In this document: positions 31,640 to 42,900 of the stretch, piece after piece
Numbering within the stretch: position 1 is the first letter of the stretch
Layout of the letters: every line of letters begins with the position of its first letter
From: Ditylenchus dipsaci
Lineage: Eukaryota > Nematoda > Chromadorea > Rhabditida > Anguinidae
NCBI GenBank assembly: GCA_004194705.1
Contig: SADC01000115.1
Coordinates: forward strand, 1-64,000
DNA length: 64,000 nt
Direction of reading: 5' to 3'
The notes under the pieces: model-generated
Databases searched by the model: none
The model's input: only the letters and a program-made list of their open reading frames with translations
Told to the model about the DNA's origin: nothing
Program-made: the position numbers and the translations under genes

Positions 31640-33445
31640 TGTTTAACTTGTTTGATTTAACTTTTTTGAGCTTCTGAGGAGATTTCGGGTCAAAATTAAT
31701 GTCTGGAATATTTGGAAAAAAGTTGATTGGAGAGGGTTATGAAAATAGCGTCAATTTTTCACATTTTCACAGAAAACCTAAATCCAAATCTAAAAAAGAT
31801 CACAGAAAACCCAAATATAACTTCGAAAGGTCCTCCTTCGTTAATTCGATTTTGGGTCCCTTTTTAAAAAATCCTAGTATGGGGCGGAACTACACCCATA
31901 CTATATAGTACTGTTGAGAAATGTAATATGCAGATTAGCGAAATATCAATTTTTCTCCCAGATACAGACTCTTAAAGTCGAGGGGGGCTCTACTAGAGAA
32001 TTTCTACGGTCTATTTCATTCCATCCTACCCTGCGCCTTATCCCTTTGCCATTAAACAAAAGGGGCATTATTGCAAAATTCAAGTAAATATGATGTCTGT
32101 TGGAATTTTTTAAGTTTTTTAAGATTTTTTAAATTTAAAATCGATTTTTTCAAGTGCTTACGATCATAAAACTATCAAAACATGTAGACGCTTAAAAAGT
32201 CTTTAATATAGACTTTATTATGAAAAAAAATCGAACTGATTGACATTAATAATAACCATAAAAATATTTACATGCTTGATTGACATCACTTAGGGCTATC
32301 TACTCGTGTTTCTGTTAATATAGTATTATATTATTAGAACATTAAAGAACTAATTGTTTTATGAAAAATTACTGATAAGTTGGATATTTCAGATTGTTCG
32401 TTTTTTTCAGTAAATTTATTGTCTTCAGTGTATACTGTATTGGCTACTTACTATCATTGGGCGTCTTAAATTGTCAAAAAATGTTCTAGATGCAATGTAC
32501 CAGGCCTGAGTAGACTTTCTGGTTTTCCGGCCATGGTTGACCGGCAGAGAAATTGATAAAAGTTTATAATCCTCGCGCTAGTGCTGGTGTCATATAACCT
32601 CCAACATCCCCCCCCCCCCCAATAATCTAGGTATCCGGAGGTGCCGTTATATCGGGCCTATGCTGCTCTCATAGATAGCACTAGCGCTTTAATATAGAAT
32701 AGCAGCCTGTAAAGGTGTTTAGTACTTCTACACTTCTTTAGTGAAATTCACAAATCTCTCTTCTTGTTTTTTTTTTCAATCTAGCGCTTAGGCCCGCTTG
32801 GGATAGGTCATCGTGTGTTACCACTAACTCAACGAAATTTTCGATCTACGAAAACTTAGAAAAACATGCTTCAGTGTGTTCTAACGTGTGCTGCTCTAAG
32901 CTTCGCCTAAGCAAAAGCCAAAAAAACAAAAGATGATCTAAGCATCTTTGAATCTTCTTCCTAAACCATGGAAATACCAAAGATTATTATAACTAGGACA
33001 AATATTTTTTAAAACACTTCAAACTCATCTCACGAACATTTAATTAGTGGTTACTATTGATCCTCCCATAGTTGAATCGGATTACAATTACTACGTATTG
33101 GAAGAGCAGAAGAGTCTCTGTTCTATTCAAACAAAACTTTTTATGGATGTTTTCTCAGCCAGAAAAGGGCCCGCCGGTGTAGTAGGTGGAGTCAAGCTCT
33201 ATACCGTCTTCTTCTTGTTTTTACAGTCCCCTTCATATTCTTCTCTTGCTAAAGCGCTTTTACTGCCACTTACACCCCTTAGTTGTCCTTCACTCCCTGA
33301 AAACATGGAATAGGAAGAAGACTGCCTCTTTTTGCCGCTGTTTTATTTAATTGATTTATTGGCTTTTTGTTCGTGATTGATTGAACCATTTGTTTGCTTT
33401 GCAGATTTTGGTGATATTTGCTTTCTAACCTAATATTTGCTATCG
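31640..33445. other. Intergenic upstream of Wnt, nothing firm
   Basis: Two open frames stand out (31699-31908, basic; 33047-33313, 88 codons beginning after a T-rich stretch) but neither has a known domain. The second, 130 bases before the Wnt start, could be upstream transcribed sequence. A C11 run with AATAATCTAGG sits near 32611. Confidence 0.35.
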
Positions 33446-36400
33446 ATGCAGATTTTTGTGGAGATAGGTCTGCTTTTAAAGCTGCTTTTGTTGTGTTGCT
33501 TGTTCCTGGATACCAACTCTTGGTGGTAAGTTTGAAAATTTTGGATCAAAAAAATAGAACGGAAATCAGTTGGAAAAAATTTTCTAGGGCATTTTTTTTG
33601 GATTGTTATTAGGCAGACAGTAGGACAAACTCTAACATATTTTTACTTCGTCTTAACTTATGCTAACCGATAGCTTTTAGTAAAAAATCAGCAGTGTGGG
33701 ACCAAGGCCAAAAATAGACTGCACTGCGGAATAGAGGGTCGTTTGATGTCATTTTGTTGTCAGACATGACATAAAGAGTAGGGTTGTCGGTTCAATTCAT
33801 CGTAACCAAATTCATTCGTAACCAAAATCCAATTTTTTGCTTTTTGATCATTAGCTAGGATTAGTTAGACGAAAATTTAGGTTTTATTTACCCAAACCGG
33901 AAATATTAAAATGTAGTCTAAAATGTAGTCGTAGTAGGGAGTAAAATGTAGTCTTTTTTTTAAGAAAATTTCATTTTTGTTAATTAAAAACTTTGGTTTC
34001 GGCTCGGTTCGGCTAGCCAAAAATTTCGGTGTAGCTAATCAAAGGGTCTTTGTAAATGAAACCCCAAAATATTATTTAAATATTCTCTCTTGTAGTGACT
34101 TTACAGCGTGTTTTGTGTAAACATTTTTAACAAGTCGCGTTTTACAAACAATTAAGTTTACGACCACTTTCGGCTTGTACCTTTTTGTTTGTGGCGAAAC
34201 AGAAGTGAATTTTACAACAATCAGCAATCACATCCAAAAGAAACCGCTTTCCATTTATTTACGACTGTGTGATTCACAAGTTGCAATTAAAAAGTAAACT
34301 TGACTAAAATATTGGGATTATAAAAAAGACTTCAAATTAAAAGTATAACAAAAAAATTTTTGGCACTTCTTAAGTTCCCCTCCCCAACTCGGATTTTTCG
34401 AAAACTCACTCAAATCATCCCCGAACTTATTTTTCTGCTCAAGGCGATGAAAGTTTTTTTATTCTTAACACTTTCTAAATAAAAAATTTTGAATTTGTAT
34501 CAAAAATTTTTTGTTGACTGTTAAACCCCTTCGGGGGCACAGAGGGCTTGGTTGGTTAGAGATTAGAGTTGGCTCGGAATCTATATTTGGACCGGAGCCG
34601 GAATTTTAGATTTGTGAAAACCAGAACCGGAAATTGATTTTGTAGAAACCGGAACCGGAATCGGAGCCGGATTTCACTTTTGCCGAAACCAAAACCGGAG
34701 TCGAAAAAAGGAGTTTTCGAAAAGAATCTTTGCCTGTTTTGGATATTAAACACGAAAAATTCGTTCAAAAGTTGAAAATACGCGTTAAAAATCAGCCGAG
34801 CAAGAGCAAATTATGATACAGTTGGGCTCGGAATTGATATTTGAACCGGAACCGGAATCCGAAAAAAGACCTGAATTCCGGCCAACTCTATTAGAGATGC
34901 GTGCACTCACTTACCTTGTACATAATTCCGAGCAAGACTCTTGATCAAAAATGCATTAAGAGAGTTTTTTTGCCCAGCTCCAGCAAGAAAAATGTGATAA
35001 ATGACCGTAAAATACCCAAAAGACCATCTTTGCCTTGAGACAATAAGCGTATGAGACAATTTTTTAAATTTTTTATTCAGAAAGTGTTTAGAAATGCTTT
35101 TTATATCGTTTACATCGTCGTTATATCGAGGGTGTCATTATATCGAGTTTGGCTGTAGTAAAAAATCACATATTATTGGGCTTAAAATAGAAGAACTATA
35201 ATATTTGCGGCCATTTCAACCAAATTCATAGTCTAACTTTAAATGTTGTTGCAGGCTAATGACGCAGATGTCTTCTTCACAATTTCCGTCTAACTATTGC
35301 AATGCTATGCCTGGTCTTAGCAGAAAGCAACGCATGTTGTGCTTTAACAATTTACCGGCTACAAAAGCACTGCACAAGGGTTTAAGAGAGGCTGTAGAGG
35401 AATGCAGGTCACAATTTGCTAACGAGAAATGGAACTGTTCCACGGCTGGTGCTTTCGGAGCTGCGCCACTTAAAGGTAACGGTTTTTAGTTAAAAAAAGA
35501 CAAAGATAAATTTTTACTTTCACTTATCATTAACTTTTTTACTGAGCTTTCGGAGCTGCTTTAAAATGCTAACCCCAAAAATAACTGAAATCCCATGAGA
35601 ATACATTCTGGATGCAAAATTCTCGCCTGAGATTCTGCATAGTGAGCATGAGTGTGCAAAACATTTTGTTTTGAAAAATACCTATGTATTTCCTCAGCCT
35701 TCACACACACACTTTCCATTGTTAAGATTGGATTTTACTCATATTTTGATAACTGTCAAATTTTAAGCTAATTTTAGCAGCTCAAAATCACTAAAAATAT
35801 TTACGGAGGATTAAAAGTAAACTTGAAATTCTACATTTAAATAATTTTACAGTAGGAAGCAAAGAAAGTGCCTTTGTCTATGCAATAGTTGCGGGTGGCG
35901 GCAGTTTGAATCTAGCAAAGGAGTGTGCTAAAGGCACTATTCCAGGTCAGCAACACTTTTAAAGCATTCAATTTAAGTTCATTTCAGACTGTGGCTGCGG
36001 CGAAAGACCTAGAAAATCACGTCAAGTTAGCACACCAGTCACTGCCAACGGATCTCCGAAAGACTTTACGTGGGCTGGGTGCTCGGATAATGTTAAAGTA
36101 AAGTCGAATTTCGGAAGCTATTGTTTTGTCTAATGAAAATATACTGTTTTCAGTACGGAAATGCATTTAGCCGCAAATTCATTGATGCTAATGAAAAGCA
36201 GCACATGGATGCCAGGTAATTTTATTAATCTGAAATAGTAAAAAGCAAAATACTTTTTGTCTTACCGATTGCATACCAGACCTTTATCATCAATAAATTT
36301 AAAAAAATTTGGCTCTAATCTAGTGTTTGAGTAAGAAACTTACCGCAAATAATGAAATGTCTTATAACCTTCCAGCGTCATGCTTCAGCAATTCTTTTAC

Positions 36401-38905
36401 TAGACAAATCGATTATTAATTTTCCGCTTTTCTTTAGAGCGCTCATGAATCTGCACAACAACAGGGTGGGCAGAAAAGTGTTGGCCTCAAACCAGCGCCG
36501 CCAATGCAAGTGTCATGGAGTCAGTGGATCATGTTAGTCATTTTAATGCTAAAACTTAAACAAAAGTATTTTATTTGGATTGTAGGCGTGACAAGGACGT
36601 GTTGGTCAGTGGTGCCTACTTTTGAAGAATTTGCAGCTATTCTTAAGAAAAAGTATCAAAAAGCTCAGCAGGTGAAATTGCTATAATATTTTGTTTTTAT
36701 CGCCATGTCCGATACAATGTATTAGTACTATTCCATGCCAGAAACTCATGATCTTAGTTTCAAAACACAAAAATGAATATTTCATAAAGAAGCCTGTCGC
36801 TTCCTTATCATGGCAATTTCAAAGGTTTCATAAATTTGGTCAATAATATTTTTTAATTATTTTTGTTTATAACAAATTTGTTCGAAATTTTGAACCATTT
36901 ACTAATCGAGCCCAACGTTGTGTGGCAATGCGAGATCGTACAAGTTATCCTCCTTTTGCTGCTCCAGAATTTTCACTTGGTGTTATGTGGTTGATATTAG
37001 AGATGATGATTTGGCCTTTTGCGATTATGCGATTGCGATTATTTTGGTCTTAACCCGATGCGATTGCGATTGCGATTATTTGAAAAAATTAAATGCGATT
37101 AATCGCAACGATTATCGCAAAAAAATTCAGGTGCGATTAATCGCGCGATTATGCGATTACTTTTGCTTTTAGCTCCTAGAAATCAAAACTTTTAACACTA
37201 TGCACAAACAAAAGCTTTATTTAAAGTAAACGTGGACATTTGCGACAACTATCAACAATAAGTACCTGTAGTTAAGCATCTTCAGATTATTGTTGAGAAA
37301 ATCAAGGATTTTTAGTCAAAATTTCGCGGGAATTTGAATTTTTTAGTCAGAAAATCACTTGGATCGCTCAGAATCCCACCCGAGAGTGGTCAAAAGCACT
37401 TAAAAGCTGCTTTTTTGGGGGTGAACTTATTGCGAAAATTCTATTGCGCGCATCAGAATCACACTTTGGTCATCTCGATAGCTAAGAATCTCACCCTTAA
37501 CCGCTCTGAACCACCCTTCAGACTTTTCAGAATACTTACATTCTGGTTTAGAACAGTTTAGGATGCTTTAAGGTGGTTGAGAATGGCTTAGAGTTAGATT
37601 CTCAGCGATTAAGCCGATTAAAGTGGATACTGATGCGTGAAATCGAGTTTTCGCGAAAAATTGACTCCTTTTTAGTGAATCCTAAAAACCATCTTTCAAT
37701 TGCTTCTGACCACTCTGGGTGAGATTTTGAGCGAGATAAGTTATTTTCTGATTAAAAAATTTGCGATAAGAAAAGAGTATTTTAGCGTAAGAAAAAGTAT
37801 TTTGCGGTGAGAAAAGTATTTTGCCGGAAGATCACATTACGGTGAGAAAAATATTTTGCAGTAATTTCCAAGTTTTTTGCGGTAAAAAAAGTTCCATCCA
37901 TTACTAAAAGTAATTTTGCTGGTAAAATTTTTCAGTATGGCAAAATTTGCGATTAATCGTGCAATTTCTCAAATTGCGATTGCGATTTGCGATTATTTCA
38001 AAAGCATGCATGCGATTATGCGATGCGATTATTTTTTGCCAAATTTGGTGCGATTTGCGATTAATCGCAGGTGCGATTAATCGATCGTCATCATCTCTAG
38101 TTGATATCAATAGAAAAAAAAACGTTTGAAATTTAAAATTCAAACAAAATAATAATTCGAAAACATTATTGACAAAATCTATGTGGTCCCGCGCGCATTG
38201 AAACTTTTGAAATTGCCATGATAAGGAAAAAACAGGGTCTTTTAAAAATAAAATCTTTAAAAAAGCTGCCTTGAAATAGGCTAAGAGCGGACATGATTTA
38301 TAATAAGCCAGAATAACCCTAAAAAGATCTGCTTGTTATAGGTGACAATAGTGCCAGACAGCAATGAATTAATGGTTAGACCTAGTCAAGCGCCTACTTC
38401 TTCCAACATACGCAATGAGCGCTATCTAAAAGCCACATCTATGCCTTACCGACAACCTACTTCACCTGCCAACAAAGGAGACTTGTGAGTTTTTATTGTT
38501 TAAATGCGGTATTATACAAATTCGGTCTCTAGTAACGAATAATCAACCCCTTTCCGATAATTTTTCGCAATCTGTATTAACACTAGATTCTAAGTGCTCT
38601 TAATATTAGTGTGCCTGGAAAAAAGCTAAGAAATTGCTTTAAAAACCAGCGAAAATATATGATGAATTCTAGAGTCTACCTAGAAGTATCCCCGACTACT
38701 GTGTGGCCGACGAAAAAATAGAAGTTGAAGGCACTACAGGCAGAGAGTGCTTCTCCCCCCAAGCTGTTCTGAATTATGTTGTGGAAGAGGCTGGCAAACC
38801 CAGCGGGAATTCAGGCAAGAGCCCTGTAGGTGCAAATTCATTTGGTGCTGTGATGTTAAATGTGACACTTGTATCAAAGAAGTCGAGAGGTTTTTCTGCA
38901 AATAA
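33446..38905 (+). CDS. Wnt ligand, Wnt4/Wnt11-like
   Basis: Secreted, lipid-modified signalling protein. Nine exons: 33446-33525, 35255-35475, 35853-35945, 35988-36097, 36154-36215, 36438-36532, 36586-36671, 38342-38484 and 38673-38905, about 374 residues. Exon 1 is the signal peptide ([20 protein letters not shown]). Later motifs: [77 protein letters not shown] (whose Ser is the Porcupine acylation site), [48 protein letters not shown] and a final FFCK before TAA 38903-38905. Splice phases agree at every junction. Exon 9 lacks one C at 38690-38693 and one at 38755-38760; with these allowed for, the cysteine pattern is complete. Blocks resemble Wnt4 and Wnt11; the subfamily needs a tree. Confidence 0.95.
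34545..34985. repeat. CCGGAACCGGAAT repeat and dispersed repeat copy in Wnt intron 1
   Basis: Inverted GAGTTGGCTCGGAATC at 34565 and GAATTCCGGCCAACTCT near 34872 enclose many ACCGGA(A/G)CCGGAAT units. At 34900-34985 follows the repeat also seen at 9645 and 52235. A pogo-like end (ATATCGAGTTTGGCTGTA) closes at 35159. Confidence 0.6.
36789..38245. mobile_element. Triple-nested element filling Wnt intron 7
   Basis: Outer inverted ends: CTTCCTTATCATGGCAATTT near 36801 and AAATTGCCATGATAAGG near 38208, as in the 15046 element. Middle pair: GATATTAGAGATGATGA near 36995 and TCATCATCTCTAGTTGATAT near 38086, lined with GCGATTAATCGC units. Inner pair, 37340-37760, is a diverged relative of the 8967-9600 palindrome (TTAGTCAGAAAATCACTTGG). 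It makes intron 7 1.67 kb, although introns 3-6 of this gene are only 42-222 bases. Confidence 0.75.
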
Positions 38906-39900
38906 TTATTACGTATGTTAGACTTGCGTTTTACAAGCACAATTGTAAAGGGGACTTTATACTACCTTGATCAAAATACTTAGTTAGGAATCTTGGCCAA
39001 ATCTTGTTCTCCGTAGAGTACCTCAAGTTCGTTTCCGTCTGGTGTTGATCGACTTTTTTACCCAATTTTTGAAGACTTTTGCCGAAATTGACTAGCCAGT
39101 CTTGTTTAAAGATTCCGAATTTGTCAGTAGTTTCTAAAATGAGAGTTGTTTTGCCAATAAGACCTGCAACGCCACCCTATTCAAAAAAATATATTTGTAG
39201 GTGACTGTGCTTAACCATGGTAGTATAAAGTATACCAATTGGTTATTATTATTGTCTGTGATCTCATCGATATTATTCATACATATATTATTGTAAATCT
39301 GTAGCCTATTGTTAGTTTTTTTGCATACATGTTTACTGCAATAGACGATCATTTCTCTTCAGAAAATACACGATCATAATCCATTATCTCTCAAAAAAGC
39401 ATCTTAAAAGGGGAATGCTAGAGTGCGAAAAAAGATAGGGTCTAGTATATAGAAGTGATAAAAATTGTTTTTATTTTCAGCTCTAGTTAAGTCAGTTAAT
39501 ACCTAACAAAACTAGAATCGTAGGCCTATATACCGAAAAAAATAAAAATAATGATTCGAAAAATACTGACAAATTTTACAAGAGAAAACTGAATAAATTG
39601 GATGAATGAAAAGGATATCAAACAATTTTTTAAAAGCAAAAATAACCAAGCCAAATTTTTCTGTCTGATTTTTTAAAAACAATTAATACAAAAAATGCAA
39701 AATAAAATGTTCCTACCGGATGCTCCAAAAGTTCACACAGTTTCAAAAAACTAATGTATATTGGATCTCCCTTTCAAAACAGTTAGAAGGTAATTTTTAG
39801 TTTAAGCAATTTTCTGAAAAGAATTAAATACCCTGTATGAAAAGTTATACAATATGAACAGAAAGTTTGTATTATTGCATTACTAATAGGCTAATCATTG
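38906..39900. other. Intergenic between Wnt and the receptor
   Basis: The Wnt 3' UTR probably lies here. No clear AATAAA close to the stop; candidates occur at about 39540-39600 in A-rich DNA. Nothing else supported. Confidence 0.4.
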
Positions 39901-42900
39901 TTATTTTACTGGTTGGATCCATGTCGAATTCATCAAGAATATTCTAAAGTAGTAAATACTACAAATAAGCTCATTTATAGAGCCCAGAGCAATGGTGAAT
40001 TGGCCAATAAGGGTGACAGGAGATACACCAAATATCTTAAGACCTTTGTGAAGTGTGGTTGCATAATAAAAACATACCAAATTGAAAGCTTGTGAGCTGA
40101 ATAAAGGGAGTCCAACTAGTAAAAGCTCCAATAACATGGTCACTTTAACAGCTCGATTTTTCTAGAAACAAGTTTTTTTAGTTCTTTTTAACTATATTTT
40201 AAATTCTTTGTGAAAACGTTAATGCTGATGTTTAAGGGTAGCAGAGGGGTTCTGGATAGAATTTCGAAAAAATCGAGATCAGGAATTTTGTTGGACTAAA
40301 AGACAGGAAAACGGCAGGATTCAGAACTTTTTAGTTGACTGTAAATAAACTCGCTGTAGTTGGGGGTTGACTGTGCATACAGTTTATTTAGACAGTCCCA
40401 GAGTTGAAGTTCAAGAGCTGTCTGACGCTTCTTCTGCTTTCTCATGCTGTCAGAAATATTTAAGCAAAGAAGATGAACATCTGTAGACCAACACGAATGC
40501 TCCAAGATAATTGACGGGATTTGATCCTTGACCGAAGGAATTTCGGACAGGATACCAAACGAAAGACAAGATTTCCAAAACATGAATCCGGATTCATGTT
40601 TTGGAAATCACTATTACAATAAGTTACAAATGAAAACATCAAATATCTAACTGAAACGTTTTTTTAATTTTTTCTTCAAAAAGTTAAACAAACAAATTTT
40701 TTGTTCGAAAAAATAAAACTTTTTTAAGGAAAAATTTATGGGATTTTTAAATAAATACCATGGAATCAAAATAATTGTTTAAAAAAATAAAATAAAATAG
40801 AAAAAACTACATATGGGCATTTTTACAGCACTTTCTGGGGTGGATCAAAGATGAAACCAGTCTACAGAACTCAAATAACTGAAAAGTAAAATCCACCAAG
40901 AGTTTATGAATTTATTTCTGAAATGATGCAGCGTGTAATGAACAGTTATGGTTGCCGTCTTTAGCGCTGCTTTTTCAAATAAAACCTGTGGAACAAATGT
41001 GTCGTGAAGGAGGGCGTTTACGGACTGCACTCCCGTACCGACACCTCTGAAACTATATACTGATAGAGGATAGGAAAAGAACATAAAGAACCCGGAAAAG
41101 GGATATCGGACGAAAGGGAAATTTTGAATCTTATTTTGTCTCCTACCGTAAAATAAAGACAAAATACTTCAAATCACTTGATTTCACTCCTAGGTAAATC
41201 GAAAATAGTTAAAGCGCTCCTAAATTTGATATTAGCTATTTTTGGAAATGATGTTGGCGGCGTATTTGTCGATATGAATCGCTTCTCAAGCAGATCCTGT
41301 TATTGGGAGGGGGTCACTGTCTACGGTTAGTTAGACACGGTACGTGACATAATTTCTTCAGGCCAAAATTTCGTCGTGCCCAAAATTTCGTCGGGCCAAA
41401 ATTTCGTCGAGCCAAAAGTTCGTCGTGCCAAAATTTCGTCGCATATAGTAAATTGTCCGTTACATTTATTTCGAACTGTTACTATTTTCTTGCATTATCC
41501 GATCCCATCCGTAGAGTCTCACCGTTTATTGATTCTTATGTGCCTGGCTTTTATATTTATTTTGAACTTTTATCCATTTATTTATGCGTTTGTTCTCTAG
41601 CGATTAATATAAACATCTTTTATGGTTTAATTTGCTAGAAGATAGTCCAACTGGTTGGATTAGTCCAGTCGTATTAATTCATCTAGTTAGATTAATTTGA
41701 TTAGTTGGATCAGTTAAATTTTTTACTCTGCACATTAACCACCAATCACCTTAGCACATTACAATCTATCTCTAATCTTCATTCATCCAATACAATTAGA
41801 CCAAATGGATATCCACTTTAATCTCGTGGGTTTACCTGATTTAAACAAATTTCCGTTATCGAACCAGCTAAATTTTAGATATGTTAATAATTTTTGAAAG
41901 TTACTTAACATATGTAAGATTTGGGTGTTTTGGTGACAGATTTTTTTTTGACCAGATGGACACCTAAATGATCATAGTGCTCATCCAATTGGTTCCTTCA
42001 AAACCATGATGAGTGACTTTTAATGAGATATCGCTCTCATCAATATCATCCATCGGTACAATCCCTAAAACAATGATAAAACCGTGTAGGTAATTTGGCC
42101 CAAGGTGAAGGGTGATAAGAGATTAAGGGATGATTTTACAAGGCCTCTTGGGGAGCGAATAGTTAGGGACTTGGATGAAAAAATCTTTTTACGTTATCGG
42201 GTTCCAAAACTTGTTTTCTGCATTAATTCGAACATTCTAAAGATGGTTTGCCGTAGTAAAACTAGGTTTTGCATGATTTACGGAAAATTTCAAAAAACCA
42301 TCAAAACGTAGTTTGACTACTGTCAGAGCATCTTCAGAATGCTCTAATAAATGCAGAAAACAAGTTTTGGAACCCAAAAACGAAAAAATTTTTTTGATCC
42401 AAGTGGACGACCACTTGGTTTTGTTGTATCCAGGTAGTCGTACCCGGGTTGGGAATTGGTGTAGTGGTACCCGGTTAGTAATATGTTCGTCCTGTGAAGG
42501 ACTTTTAAATTTAAAATGTTTTTTATGATCCAACTTCAGTTCTACTGGATAATCCACGCACCAACTAAACAAGTGGTCGTCCACTTGGATGAAATTTTCT
42601 TTTTTACGTTTTTCATGTTCCAAGACCTGTTATCTGGACTAATTCGGACACGGTGAAGATGGTTTGATAATAGTAAAATAAGGTTTGTATGGTACTTTTT
42701 GAGTATTGGGATATAATTAGGGTTGTCGAATGGGTACACTGAGTTTGAGAGTGCGAGTGAGAGTAAAGTAAGACTGAGAGGCAATTTTTTCTTGTCGGAT
42801 ACACACTGAGTGTGAGAGTGCGAGTCAGAGTGAAAGGAAAATCAGCTCATTGGAAACAGAGCTAACCCATTGATTTGACCAGAGCTGTACTGATGACCAC

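Noticed and set aside
33047..33313. 88-codon frame just upstream of Wnt as part of the Wnt protein
   Set aside because: The Wnt signal peptide starts cleanly at ATG 33446 with a good donor; this frame neither joins it nor resembles a Wnt prodomain.
40845..41162. 105-codon minus-strand frame as an extra receptor exon
   Set aside because: It lies between the TM5 and TM6 exons but has no matching phase or plausible loop sequence, and no acceptor that joins it in frame.
42237..42784. Overlapping frames of 128 and 80 codons
   Set aside because: They fall in the palindrome and the CCAAGTGGACGACCACTTGG repeats within a receptor intron.
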